A DNA stretch of 14,876 nucleotides from JBNKFQ01 sp050289385. Lineage in GTDB: Bacteria; Pseudomonadota; Gammaproteobacteria; Pseudomonadales; Porticoccaceae. Below, piece by piece: positions 5,877 through 14,800 of this stretch; the stretch's first letter is position 1; the number at the start of each line of letters is the position of its first letter. The stretch spans positions 1 to 14,876 of the forward strand of contig JBNKFQ010000345.1 in assembly GCA_050289385.1 (NCBI GenBank), written 5' to 3'. The position numbers were made by a program, and so were the translations under genes. The notes beneath the pieces were generated by a model. It was not told where the DNA came from. It searched no databases and saw only the letters and a list, made by a program, of their open reading frames with translations.

Positions 5877-7214
5877 ATGACCACTGTTGAGCGCTCTGCT
5901 GGCTTGAGTCAGGAGCAACTTGATGCTTACTGGATGCCATTTTCCGGCAACCGGCAATTCAAAAAAGACCCGCGAATCATCGTTTCTGCTGAAGGGAACT
6001 ATTTTACTGATGTCAGAGGAAGGAAAATCTTTGATGGCTTGAGTGGCCTGTGGACATGCGGAGCAGGCCATTCCCGGCCCGAAATCGTAGCCGCTGTCAG
6101 CCAGCAAATCAAACAACTGGATTATTCTCCGGCATTTCAGTACGGCCACCCCGGAGCCTTTGAGTTGTCTCATCGCATTACCGAATTTATGCCTGCAGGA
6201 TTGAACAAGGTATTTTTTACCAATTCCGGTTCTGAATCTGTCGATACTGCCTTGAAAATCGCCAGAGCTTACTGGCGTAAAAAAGGACAGGCGAGCAAAA
6301 CTCGATTCATCGGCCGGATAAAGGGGTATCACGGTGTTAATTTTGGCGGTATCAGTGTCGGTGGTATTGGGCCGAACCGAACTTGTTTTCGGCCCGATGT
6401 AGAAGCCGATCACTTGCCCCACACTCTGATAGAGGGCAATGAATTTACACGAGGCATGCCCGAGAAGGGTGCGTGGTTAGCCGATGAGTTGCTGTCTCTG
6501 GTTGCTCTGCACGGTTCCGAAAATATCGCTGCAGTAATCGTCGAACCGTTTGCCGGTTCGGCCGGTGTGATTATTCCGCCCGAGGGGTATTTGCAGCGTC
6601 TGCGCGAATTATGCAGCCAGCACAATATCCTGCTGATTTTTGATGAAGTAATCACCGCTTTTGGTCGCAGTGGATTTAACACCGGTGCGGAAGCTTTTGG
6701 CGTTGTTCCCGATTTGATGACGGTTGCCAAACAATTGACCAACGGTTCCCAGCCTATGGGAGCGGTTATTGCAAATCAGGATATTTACGATACTTTTATG
6801 CACGATGCCGGGCCGGAATATTTGCTTGAGCTACCGCATGGCTACACTTATTCGGCTCATCCCGTGGCATGTGCCGCCGCTTTGGCATCCCTGGATATTC
6901 TCGAAAACGATGGTCTGATTACTCGATCGCGGGAAATGGCACCGGTATTTGAAGACGCTTTGCACAGTCTCAAAGGGTGCAAATATATCAGTGATATTCG
7001 AAATTATGGTCTTGCGGGGGGCATAACACTGGAACACGCACCCGGTGAACCTGCGTTGCGTCCGTATCTGGTGGCGATGGCTTGCTGGGAACGGGGGTTT
7101 TATGTTCGTTATGGTGCCGATACGATTCAGTTGGGGTTGCCGTTTACAGTGGAGCCCGGGGAAATCGACGACCTGGTTAATGTACTCGGCGAAACAATTA
7201 ATTCACTGGAATAA
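5877..7214 (+). CDS. bauA: β-alanine:pyruvate-type ω-aminotransferase (class III, PLP)
   Basis: A 445-residue fold-type I class III aminotransferase, close to the length of β-alanine:pyruvate transaminases (about 448). It carries NSGSES (116-121) and GYHG (150-153) for PLP and phosphate contact, FDEVITAFGRSG with Asp256 facing the PLP ring nitrogen, and the Schiff-base Lys285 in AKQLTNGSQPMG. The N-terminal DAYWMPFSGNRQFKKDPR block and DGLSGLWTCGAGH are typical of the β-alanine/ω-amino acid subgroup. Predicted reaction: β-alanine + pyruvate to malonate semialdehyde + L-alanine, in the cytoplasm. Related ω-amines such as 3-aminoisobutyrate or taurine could be alternatives. The start at 5877 follows TTGGGAAAACTGT; an upstream in-frame ATG at 5814 would lie inside the promoter. 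First gene of the rightward series, 168 bp before the dehydrogenase that uses its product. Confidence 0.88.
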   Translation: MTTVERSAGLSQEQLDAYWMPFSGNRQFKKDPRIIVSAEGNYFTDVRGRKIFDGLSGLWTCGAGHSRPEIVAAVSQQIKQLDYSPAFQYGHPGAFELSHRITEFMPAGLNKVFFTNSGSESVDTALKIARAYWRKKGQASKTRFIGRIKGYHGVNFGGISVGGIGPNRTCFRPDVEADHLPHTLIEGNEFTRGMPEKGAWLADELLSLVALHGSENIAAVIVEPFAGSAGVIIPPEGYLQRLRELCSQHNILLIFDEVITAFGRSGFNTGAEAFGVVPDLMTVAKQLTNGSQPMGAVIANQDIYDTFMHDAGPEYLLELPHGYTYSAHPVACAAALASLDILENDGLITRSREMAPVFEDALHSLKGCKYISDIRNYGLAGGITLEHAPGEPALRPYLVAMACWERGFYVRYGADTIQLGLPFTVEPGEIDDLVNVLGETINSLE

Positions 7215-7297
7215 ACGTCGGGATTAATTGTTTATAACCGCCGTCTCGTTTTTAGAGGCGCGCTTAAAAGTTTTGGAACAATCGTAAGCCGATCATT

Positions 7298-7322
7298 GCT
7301 TGCTAACACGGGTTTGGCAAGC
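7298..7322 (+). repeat. Hairpin in the aminotransferase-dehydrogenase gap
   Basis: GCTTGC (7298-7303) pairs with GCAAGC (7317-7322), and the stem can be prolonged inward by TAA/TTT with a bulged G. No T-run follows, so it is more likely an RNA-processing or stability element than a terminator. The 168-bp gap that contains it has no other clear signal. Confidence 0.3.
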
Positions 7323-7382
7323 AGTGTTTGGCGTGCATTTTTCGGAAAATACATTACAAGTTACTTTAATCAGGAGTATTTG

Positions 7383-8879
7383 ATGGCGTTGACAGGTCAT
7401 TTCATTAACGGTCAGAGAGTTGAAAGTACTACCCGCGTTCAGGATGTATTTAATCCGGCCAGCGGAGAGGTTTGCAAACAAGTCGCAATGGCGGATAAGG
7501 ATATAGTGGAGCAAGCAATCTCGGCAGCTGAAGCGGCTTTTCCCCAGTGGCGCAATACCCCGTCTCTTAAACGGTCCCGGGTGTTATTCAAGTTAAAAAC
7601 ATTGCTAGAGCAAAGGGCTGGTGATATTTGCCAGCTGATTACAGAAGAACACGGTAAGTTACTGGATGACGCAGCGGGGGAATTGCAGCGGGGCATAGAA
7701 GTTATTGAACACATGTGTGGTGCCCCGGAATTGTTAAAAGGCGAATACAGCAAAAATGCAGGTCCTGCGATAGACAGTTGGTCAGAGCGTCAGCCGCTTG
7801 GGGTGGTCGCTGGTATTACACCGTTTAATTTTCCGGCAATGGTGCCGTTATGGATCGCCATTCCCGCGATAGCTTGCGGCAACTGTGTGGTGCTTAAGCC
7901 GTCGGAGCGCGATCCCGGAGCGGTGCAGTTGATTGCTGAATTGGCTCAGGAAGCAGGTCTGCCGGACGGAGTATTAAACGTCGTTAATGGTGACAAGGAA
8001 GCGGTGGATATTTTGCTGACCGACTCCCGCATTGAAGCGGTCGGATTTGTTGGTTCAACCCCGGTTGCCGAATACATATACACCACCGGCTGTGCCAACG
8101 GCAAGCGAGTAAAGGCTCTTGGTGGCGCCAAGAATCATGCTATTGTGATGCCGGATGCCGATATTGATAATGCGGTGAATGCCCTGATGGGCGCTGCTTA
8201 CGGTTCCTGCGGCGAACGCTGTATGGCCATATCGGTAGCGGTGGCAGTAGGTGATGAGGTCGCCGATCAACTGGTAGCCAAACTCAAGGAGAGAATTGGC
8301 CAGCTCAAAGTTGGTGCTGGCACCGACAGCACCAATGATATGGGGCCGCTGATCAGCCGTGCTCACAGAGAAAAAGTAAAAGGTTACATCGACAGTGCCG
8401 AGGAGCAGGGTGCCGAACTTGTTGTCGATGGCCGCGATCTGTCCGTTGCAGGGTATGAGAATGGCTATTTTCTTGGCGCCACCCTGATTGACCGGGTCAA
8501 GCCGGGAATGAAAGCTTACGAAGAGGAAATTTTTGGTCCGGTTCTTTGTGTGGTTCGCGTTAACTCCATGCAAGAGGCGATGACTTTGATCGACGATCAT
8601 GAATTTGGCAATGGCACTTGTCTTTTTACTCGCGATGGCGAGGCGGCCCGTTACTTCACTGACAATATCAAAGTGGGAATGGTGGGAGTGAACGTGCCTT
8701 TGCCAGTGCCAGTGGCCAGCCACAGTTTTTGTGGTTGGAAGCGTTCCGCGTTTGGTGATCACGGTATGTATGGGCCGGATAGTGTTCACTTTTTTACCCG
8801 GCGCAAAACCATTACCCAACGTTGGCCGTCCAGTGGAGTGCGAGAGGGAATTCAGTATTCTTTTCCCGGAAACAATTAG
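7383..8879 (+). CDS. mmsA: CoA-acylating (methyl)malonate-semialdehyde dehydrogenase
   Basis: A 498-residue aldehyde dehydrogenase of the MmsA subfamily, the usual length. PFNFPAMVPLW (147-157) and KPSERDPG (172-179) bind NAD; FVGSTPVAEYIY (222-233) follows. The catalytic cysteine is Cys280 in GSCGERCMA. The position of the general-base glutamate of hydrolytic aldehyde dehydrogenases is replaced by LGGAKNH (246-252), the signature of the CoA-dependent type. Predicted reaction: malonate semialdehyde (or methylmalonate semialdehyde) + NAD + CoA to acetyl-CoA (or propionyl-CoA) + CO2 + NADH. CAGGAG seven bases before ATG 7383 is the best ribosome-binding site in the region. Corresponds to BauC (PA0130) in the P. 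aeruginosa β-alanine cluster and to MmsA in valine/thymine breakdown; context favours the BauC role. Confidence 0.93.
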   Translation: MALTGHFINGQRVESTTRVQDVFNPASGEVCKQVAMADKDIVEQAISAAEAAFPQWRNTPSLKRSRVLFKLKTLLEQRAGDICQLITEEHGKLLDDAAGELQRGIEVIEHMCGAPELLKGEYSKNAGPAIDSWSERQPLGVVAGITPFNFPAMVPLWIAIPAIACGNCVVLKPSERDPGAVQLIAELAQEAGLPDGVLNVVNGDKEAVDILLTDSRIEAVGFVGSTPVAEYIYTTGCANGKRVKALGGAKNHAIVMPDADIDNAVNALMGAAYGSCGERCMAISVAVAVGDEVADQLVAKLKERIGQLKVGAGTDSTNDMGPLISRAHREKVKGYIDSAEEQGAELVVDGRDLSVAGYENGYFLGATLIDRVKPGMKAYEEEIFGPVLCVVRVNSMQEAMTLIDDHEFGNGTCLFTRDGEAARYFTDNIKVGMVGVNVPLPVPVASHSFCGWKRSAFGDHGMYGPDSVHFFTRRKTITQRWPSSGVREGIQYSFPGNN

Positions 8880-8966
8880 GGGTAATATAAGAGCGCTTTA
8901 TTGGTGCATGACTGAAGTTTTGGCATAGTACATAAGATATCTTTCACAACAATGAAAGGAAAAAAG

Positions 8967-10283
8967 ATGAAACGAAACAAAGCATACGGCTTTTTGTGTC
9001 AGGAGAACGTGTATTGGCTAAAATCCGGGATTACCCGGTGCGCTGCCACTTTGTTGTGTTTGATTACGGTTTCGGCATCGGTGTGCAGCCAGGCAGCAAA
9101 CGTAAAGCCCAGGGCACGAGATCTGGGTGTTCCTTTCGATGGCAGTCCGGGCAAATTTAATGCAATTACCGATGTCAGTGGCGTTGAAGTGGGACATGTG
9201 ACCCTGGTCAAGGGCGAGGGAAAACTGGTGCGTGGCAAGGGGCCTATACGTACCGGTGTTACAGCAATTCATCCGCGTGGAAAAGGCACAACTGCCCCGG
9301 TATTTGGCGCCTGGTTTACGCTAAATGCCGCAGGCGAAATGACCGGTACCACGTGGCTTGAAGAGCGTGGTTTATTGGAAGGTCCCATAATGATCACCAA
9401 TACGCACAGCGTAGGTGTCGTTCGAGATGCGGCTGTTGGGTGGAACGTAGAAACAAACAAGGAAAAGGTGAACTGGCCTGGCCCCTGGTACGCCCCGATT
9501 GTGGCAGAAACCTACGACGGCATATTGAATGATATTGACGGCTTTCATGTAAAGCGCAAGCACGCTCTGGAGGCGTTGGCCAAGGCCAGTAGTGGAGCGG
9601 TTGAAGAAGGGGCCGTGGGTGGCGGCACGGGCATGTTGTGCAATGGTTTCAAGGGGGGGATTGGTACAGCCTCCCGCGTATTTTCTTTCGATGGTAAGGA
9701 ATACACCGTTGGCGTATTGGTGCAATGTAATTACGGCTCGCGTAAGAGACTGCGCATCGCTGGCGTGCCCATTGACAAAAATATTGTAGCTGATCGGCTC
9801 TGTTACAGTGATAAGTCATTAAAACCACCAGTTATAAACCTGGGCTATATAAAATATTGTGATGAACCTGCCCCTTCATTGGGTGCTCGTACCGGAGATA
9901 AGCCGGGAAGGGACGGATCAATTATTATTGTTGTAGCAACTGATGCGCCGCTTTTACCACATCAATTAAAACGTGTAGCCAAACGGCCCAGCCTGGCAAT
10001 TGGGCGATTGGGTGGTGTCAGCAGTAATGGCTCCGGTGATATTTTTGTGGCATTTTCTACAGCAGATGCATCCAGCATTGACGAAAAGGCCGTATCCCGA
10101 GTCAATATGTTTCCCAATAAAAAAATGACTGATGTATTCAAAGCGACAGTGGAAGCCACTGAAGAGTCTATAGTTAATGCCATGGTAGCGGCAGAATCAA
10201 TGACAGGTGTCAACGGAGTGTACGCGCCGGCATTACCACACGATGAACTGCGCAGACTGATGCGTGAGAAATTTGCAAAATAG
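8967..10283 (+). CDS. dmpA: Exported DmpA/BapA-type β-aminopeptidase (self-processing, family P1/S58)
   Basis: A 438-residue precursor of an Ntn-fold aminopeptidase of the DmpA family. RARDLGVPFDGSPGKFNAIT opens the conserved domain. GGGTGM (218-223) and FKGGIGT (228-234) follow. Autocleavage is expected between Gly317 and Ser318 in DGSIIIVVATD, which makes Ser318 the N-terminal nucleophile of a β-subunit of 121 residues. Ser356-Gly-Asp358 sits where the family has its second serine and acidic residue. A hydrophobic segment (about 25-40) ending SQA-A gives a signal peptide with a long n-region, so the enzyme should be periplasmic. Characterised relatives remove N-terminal β-amino acids such as β-alanine from peptides and amides (BapA) or act on L- and D-residues (DmpA). 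I prefer ATG 8967, with AAAGGA six bases before it, over ATG 8952, which has none. Lies 87 bp after the dehydrogenase. Confidence 0.9.
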   Translation: MKRNKAYGFLCQENVYWLKSGITRCAATLLCLITVSASVCSQAANVKPRARDLGVPFDGSPGKFNAITDVSGVEVGHVTLVKGEGKLVRGKGPIRTGVTAIHPRGKGTTAPVFGAWFTLNAAGEMTGTTWLEERGLLEGPIMITNTHSVGVVRDAAVGWNVETNKEKVNWPGPWYAPIVAETYDGILNDIDGFHVKRKHALEALAKASSGAVEEGAVGGGTGMLCNGFKGGIGTASRVFSFDGKEYTVGVLVQCNYGSRKRLRIAGVPIDKNIVADRLCYSDKSLKPPVINLGYIKYCDEPAPSLGARTGDKPGRDGSIIIVVATDAPLLPHQLKRVAKRPSLAIGRLGGVSSNGSGDIFVAFSTADASSIDEKAVSRVNMFPNKKMTDVFKATVEATEESIVNAMVAAESMTGVNGVYAPALPHDELRRLMREKFAK

Positions 10284-10341
10284 AAACAGGAGTCGCCACA
10301 TTGGCCAGTAATATTTCGATGGCTAAGGGTAGAGAATAATT

Positions 10342-11814
10342 ATGTCTATTACAGTACTGGTTTTTATTGGCTATCTAGTCATTATGGCAGCACTCGCCTG
10401 GTGGAGCAGGCGTGAGACTGGCACTTTGCGCGGATATTACCTGGCTGGCGGTAAACTACCCTCGTGGGTGGTTGCATTCAGTGCCAACGCAACAGGTGAA
10501 AGTGGCTGGTTGTTATTGGGCCTCACGGGCATGGGTTATGCCGTGGGTGCTCAGGCTTTTTGGGTGGTGTTGGGCGAAGTGATTGGTATTGCCCTGGCCT
10601 GGACACTGGTTGCCAGAAGGCTAAAACGACTTAGCGATCAAACGGGTGCTATAACAGTACCGGATGTGTTGTCTGCATATTTTAATGATAAAAAACATAT
10701 TTTGCGGACGCTGAGTGTATTGATCATTGTTGTAATGGTGGGCACTTATGTTAGCGCCCAACTGGTGGCTTCTGGCAAAGCTTTTAGCAGTTTTATGGGT
10801 ATGGATTATCAATGGGCAGTATTACTTGGAGCTGTGGTGATTATTGCTTATACCTTTGTAGGTGGCCACAAGGCAGTAGCCTATACCGATGTGGTACAGG
10901 GCATGTTGATGCTGCTTGGTTTGATTATTGTACCTGTAGTTGCAATTTACACGGCGGGGGGTTGGGGCTCTGTTACTGAACAGTTAAACGCCATTGACCC
11001 CGGGCTGTTAAGCCCGATGGTTTCTTCCGACAATGACTGGATTAAATGGATTGTTATTGCGAGTTTTCTTGCCATAGGGCTGCCTTTTATTGGCGTGCCA
11101 CAGTTGCTGGTCAGATTTATGTCGGCAAAAAGTGAAAAAGAACTTGTACCAGCAAGCATTTTATCTGTGTTTGTGATTCTGGTATTTGATATTGGTGCCG
11201 TACTGGCGGGTATGGCCGGGCGGGCATTATTTCCAGACCTCGCGGACCAGGAAACAATTTTCCCCACGCTAGCAACAGAATTGTTCTCACCGGTACTAAC
11301 AGGCGTGTTGATGGTTATTGTGCTTTCGGCGATTATGTCTACTGCCGACTCGCTGTTGCTACTAGCGTCATCTGCCATCGTGCGAGACTTTCTGCAAAAA
11401 ATCAGAGGTTCCGGAAAATCAGATAAGGTTCTCGCAAGTTACGGCAAATACACGACTCTGATTATTGGAGCCATAGCCATCGCCTTTGCGCTTGCTGAGC
11501 CTAAAGTGATTTTTTGGTTTGTATTGTTTGCCTGGTCTGGCTTGGGCGCTGCTTTTGGACCATTGGTATTGTGTATGCTCTGGCGTAAAAAAACCACATT
11601 GCAAGGTGCCGTGGCAGGTATGCTGGGTGGCTTTTTAAGTGCTGTTGTCTGGGTGCTGGCCTTTAAAGACGGCAGCAATGATCTGTATGAAATGATTCCC
11701 GGATTTATCGTGGGCCTGACCTTGACCATATTGGTTAGTAAACTGACCTACAAGGAAAAAAACACCGACGACAGTGAACCTGTTGCGGAACAAGCGCTTT
11801 TTTCGCAAGAGTAA
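10342..11814 (+). CDS. Sodium:solute symporter (SSS family, PutP-like)
   Basis: A 490-residue membrane protein with about 13 hydrophobic segments (LeuT fold). YYLAGGKLPSWVVAFSANATGESGWLLLG in the first helices, FVGGHKAVAYTDVVQGMLML in the middle and the sodium-site serine-threonine pair Ser333-Thr334 in SAIMSTADSLLLLASS place it close to sodium/proline symporters (PutP). The C-terminal tail after about residue 465 is polar. Predicted role: sodium-driven uptake of an amino acid or small peptide. P. aeruginosa uses an APC-type permease (BauD) at the corresponding place, so this cluster has a different transporter. Context suggests β-alanine, β-alanyl peptides or the products of the exported peptidase as substrate; the sequence alone does not decide. 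It starts 58 bp after the peptidase, preceded by GGGTAGAG. Confidence 0.92.
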   Translation: MSITVLVFIGYLVIMAALAWWSRRETGTLRGYYLAGGKLPSWVVAFSANATGESGWLLLGLTGMGYAVGAQAFWVVLGEVIGIALAWTLVARRLKRLSDQTGAITVPDVLSAYFNDKKHILRTLSVLIIVVMVGTYVSAQLVASGKAFSSFMGMDYQWAVLLGAVVIIAYTFVGGHKAVAYTDVVQGMLMLLGLIIVPVVAIYTAGGWGSVTEQLNAIDPGLLSPMVSSDNDWIKWIVIASFLAIGLPFIGVPQLLVRFMSAKSEKELVPASILSVFVILVFDIGAVLAGMAGRALFPDLADQETIFPTLATELFSPVLTGVLMVIVLSAIMSTADSLLLLASSAIVRDFLQKIRGSGKSDKVLASYGKYTTLIIGAIAIAFALAEPKVIFWFVLFAWSGLGAAFGPLVLCMLWRKKTTLQGAVAGMLGGFLSAVVWVLAFKDGSNDLYEMIPGFIVGLTLTILVSKLTYKEKNTDDSEPVAEQALFSQE

Positions 11815-11925
11815 AAGGAATGACAACCGCTATGGTGCCCCGGTTGCAGTAATAGTACATGCTGGGAGTATTGCCTGAGGATGTTGCGTAACACTCAGTG
11901 AATTTTCTGAAATTTTGGAGTTAAT

Positions 11926-13617
11926 ATGACTAATTTAAATCGACGAAGTTTTCTGGGTATGGGGGGGGTAGCTGCCCTTGGTGTGGGCGTAAACAGTGCA
12001 TTTGCAAATGGCGGCTCTGCCGGAGCAATGGGTGGTGCAGATAGTGTTGTATTAAATGCCAGGGTATATACCAGTGACAAAAACAGACCTGGAGCAGAAG
12101 CCTTTGCGGTAAAAGACGGCTACTTCCTGGCGGTTGGTAGTAATCAGGAGGTGCGCAAGTTTATTACTTCAGAAACCGAAGTGTTAGATGCTAGCGGTCA
12201 AATTGTTACACCGGGTTTCATTGATGCTCATACCCACCCTGTTTATGCAGGTGTCTATGAGTTGATGCAAATGAATATGGATTTGCGCAGTATTGCTGAT
12301 ATTCAAAATGCTATTCGAAAAAAAGCTGCTGTTACGCCTGCCGGAGAATGGATACTTGGCTTTAAGTATGATGATACCAAAACAGCAGAAGGACGAAGGC
12401 TTACTCGCAAGGATCTGGACGAGGCAACGCTTGATCACCCGGTATTTATTCTTCATCGTGGTGGTCATACTGCTTATTGCAATAGCAAGGCATTTGAAAA
12501 AGCCAATATTACAAAAAATACTCCCGATCCCTTTGGTGGAAAAATAGTTAAAGCGAATGGCGAGCTGGATGGTATGGTAGCCGAATCGGCGATGGGGTTG
12601 TTTGATCTGCCGGAGGAATCCACGCGAGCACAACGCCAGCAAGCGGTAAAGTTGATAACCGGGTTAATGAGTGCTGCAGGACTCACATCGGTACAAGATG
12701 CGGGCGCCAGCCCAAGCGATGCGGTGGCCTATCAGGACGCCTTGCATGCAGATGAATTGAAGTGCAGGGTGTATATGCTGGCGTCTTCATATGAAGGTTC
12801 AGATATGTACAGCAACCTTAAAGCGGCTGGCGTGTACAGCGGTTTTGGAAACGAATGGTTGCGTGTTGGCGGAGTTAAATTTGGTGCTGACGGGTCTGCT
12901 TCGGAGCGTACCATGCGCATGAGCACGCCCTATGTCGGACGCCCAAATGATTACGGCATTCTCACAATGACCCAGGAGGAGATAGATCGAGCGGTAGATG
13001 ATGCATTTGAAAACCGTTTTCAGGTCGGTATTCATGCCAATGGCGATGTTGCCATTGATATGGTGCTTAAAGCATACGAACGTGTAAAAAAGAAAGCGCC
13101 GCGCGCTGACTTGCGACCTCGCATCGAGCACTGCTCATTGGTTAACCCCGACCTTCTGCGTCGCATAAAGGCTGTTGGCGCCATACCAACACCTTTTTAT
13201 ACATATGCTCATTACCATGGTAACAAATGGGTAGAGTATGGCGAGGAGAAAATGGAGTGGATGTTTGCACACCGTTCATTCCTTGATTACGACATTCCGG
13301 TTGCGGCGGCTTCCGACTATATACCCGGTCCTTTCGAGCCATTAATGGCGATACAGAGTATGGTTACTCGTAAAGACTATAAGGGACGGGTCTGGGGTCC
13401 AAGCCAGAGAATTACGGTTGAACAGGCCTTGCGAATTTGTACTATCAATAGCGCCTATGCTTCTTTTGAAGAACATATAAAAGGCTCCATCACACCCGGC
13501 AAATTGGCGGATTTCGTTTTATTGGCAGATGACCCCCACAAGGTTAATCCCGATACTATTAAACATATCCCGATTGTACGCACTGTGGTAGGCGGAAAAA
13601 CAATGTACCTGTCATAA
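11926..13617 (+). CDS. Tat-exported amidohydrolase, YtcJ/amidohydrolase-3 type
   Basis: A 563-residue metal-dependent hydrolase. The N-terminus NRRSFLGMGG (Arg6-Arg7) followed by a mildly hydrophobic stretch and AFA at 25-27 is a twin-arginine signal, so it is exported folded. The mature enzyme is a TIM-barrel amidohydrolase with β-sandwich flanks: GFIDAHTHP (His102, His104), Lys318 in VKFGADGS (likely the bridging carboxylated lysine), His370 in GIHANGD, His402 in RIEHCS and Asp464 in ASDYIPGP are the metal and catalytic set. The closing SITPGKLADFVLL is the family's β-sandwich end. Relatives include YtcJ and NfdA (N-substituted formamide deformylase); they cleave C-N bonds of amides, but most have no known substrate. 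Ribosome-binding site TTGGAG at good distance. In context it may open N-acylated or cyclic β-amino compounds before uptake; this is inference. Confidence 0.9.
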   Translation: MTNLNRRSFLGMGGVAALGVGVNSAFANGGSAGAMGGADSVVLNARVYTSDKNRPGAEAFAVKDGYFLAVGSNQEVRKFITSETEVLDASGQIVTPGFIDAHTHPVYAGVYELMQMNMDLRSIADIQNAIRKKAAVTPAGEWILGFKYDDTKTAEGRRLTRKDLDEATLDHPVFILHRGGHTAYCNSKAFEKANITKNTPDPFGGKIVKANGELDGMVAESAMGLFDLPEESTRAQRQQAVKLITGLMSAAGLTSVQDAGASPSDAVAYQDALHADELKCRVYMLASSYEGSDMYSNLKAAGVYSGFGNEWLRVGGVKFGADGSASERTMRMSTPYVGRPNDYGILTMTQEEIDRAVDDAFENRFQVGIHANGDVAIDMVLKAYERVKKKAPRADLRPRIEHCSLVNPDLLRRIKAVGAIPTPFYTYAHYHGNKWVEYGEEKMEWMFAHRSFLDYDIPVAAASDYIPGPFEPLMAIQSMVTRKDYKGRVWGPSQRITVEQALRICTINSAYASFEEHIKGSITPGKLADFVLLADDPHKVNPDTIKHIPIVRTVVGGKTMYLS

Positions 13618-13646
13618 ATTGTACCGGGCATAAACAGAGAACTGTT

Positions 13647-14795
13647 ATGAAGAAACTTTTAATCCTTGTTTCTGTTCGAGTTTTTCTGCCGGTGCTGTTG
13701 ATAGCGATCGGTGCCATTGGGGCGGGGTTTTACATTGTAGATTATGTCAAGTTGGGCAATGACAATATCAATTGGTTTAATCCGGATACTGGCATAGATC
13801 AGTCGGAGATGGTCAATATTGGTGGTGTTGATCAGTATGTTAGTGTTCGCAGTCAGGACCTCAGTAACCCGGTGTTGCTAGATGTTCATGGCGGCCCGGG
13901 AGGCGCACAGTCCAGTTACACCTACCGTTTTCTCAGACCCTGGACGGAGTATTTTACGCTGGTGGAATGGGATCAGCGCGGTGCAGGCAGATCGAATGCA
14001 GATCCCGAAGCACTGAAATCCACCATGACTTATGATCGTATGGTTAGTGACACCATTGAGGTGATCGAATATTTACAACGCAAGTTTGGCGTCGAAAAAG
14101 TCATACTGGTGGGACACAGTTGGGGAACAGTACTGGGCTTGTCTGTTGCGAAACGTCGGCCTGATCTGCTGCATGCTTATGTTGGCCTCGGCCAGGTTGT
14201 AGCATGGCGGCCCAACTTTGAAGAGACAGCGCGTTTGATGATAGCAGAGGCGGAGAGGGTTGGTGATTCCGAAAGCGCTGAAACTTTGCGTGCTTTACCC
14301 AAAGAGTGGCCTCCCAGAGAAGATGTCGATGCCTTTTTTCAACGGGTGGTTGTTATCCAGGGCATCATGCAAAAATATGGCAAAGGTTTACATACCATTA
14401 AAAATTACGATTCCATGATGGATGTTTTAAGGCTGGAGATTATGGGGTCACCTGACTTGACCCTCAAAGAGTCCCTGGCCGAAATGAAATTAAGTGATGC
14501 TACAAAAGAGTTGTGGGCTGATATATATGATCTCGATTTGCGCAGAGAATTGGGAACCGAGTTTGACGCACCACTGTTCTTTTTTCAGGGCGACCACGAC
14601 TGGCAAACACCAACAACCCTGGCGAAATCCTATATTGAAACTATTCACTCGCCAATTAAACAGTATGTGCCTTTTAAAAATTCGGCTCACTGGATGATGA
14701 ACGAGGAACCGGGCAAGCTTCTGGTGGAGCTTGTTACCAGAGTACGGCCGCTGGCAATGTCCACAAATGATGCGGTTGTAAAGACAGAGAACTAA
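13647..14795 (+). CDS. Membrane-anchored α/β-hydrolase, proline iminopeptidase-like
   Basis: A 382-residue serine hydrolase. A strongly hydrophobic segment at residues 4-30 with two lysines before it serves as signal anchor or signal peptide, placing the catalytic domain in the periplasm. The domain has HGGPGG (81-86, oxyanion region), DQRGAG (109-114), the nucleophile Ser158 in GHSWGT, Asp318 in GDHDWQTP and His348 in NSAHWM, a complete triad. A helical cap lies between about 185 and 300. HGGPGG plus DQRGAGRS is the signature of family S33 (proline iminopeptidases and related aminopeptidases), which remove an N-terminal residue, often proline. Classical members are cytosolic and about 310-320 long, so the membrane anchor is unusual. 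It begins 29 bp after the amidohydrolase and ends 5 bp before the next gene, so it is surely in the same transcript. Confidence 0.88.
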   Translation: MKKLLILVSVRVFLPVLLIAIGAIGAGFYIVDYVKLGNDNINWFNPDTGIDQSEMVNIGGVDQYVSVRSQDLSNPVLLDVHGGPGGAQSSYTYRFLRPWTEYFTLVEWDQRGAGRSNADPEALKSTMTYDRMVSDTIEVIEYLQRKFGVEKVILVGHSWGTVLGLSVAKRRPDLLHAYVGLGQVVAWRPNFEETARLMIAEAERVGDSESAETLRALPKEWPPREDVDAFFQRVVVIQGIMQKYGKGLHTIKNYDSMMDVLRLEIMGSPDLTLKESLAEMKLSDATKELWADIYDLDLRRELGTEFDAPLFFFQGDHDWQTPTTLAKSYIETIHSPIKQYVPFKNSAHWMMNEEPGKLLVELVTRVRPLAMSTNDAVVKTEN

Positions 14796-14800
14796 AAATT

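Noticed and set aside
5820..6422. 200-codon open frame on the minus strand inside the aminotransferase gene
   Set aside because: Antisense to a well-supported gene and running into its promoter; no recognisable domain or ribosome-binding site.
7238..7262. Rho-independent terminator after the aminotransferase (CGCC-TCT / AGA-GGCG)
   Set aside because: The stem has a bulge, the T-run is in the loop rather than after it, and the next gene works in the same pathway, so a strong stop here is unlikely.
8055..8819. Long open frame (254 codons) on the minus strand inside the semialdehyde dehydrogenase gene
   Set aside because: It lies wholly antisense to a gene with complete family motifs, has no domain I recognise, and follows from codon bias of the real gene.
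11824..11846. CAACCG/CGGTTG hairpin between the symporter and amidohydrolase genes
   Set aside because: Only 6 bp with an 11-base loop and no T-run; within chance for this length of sequence.
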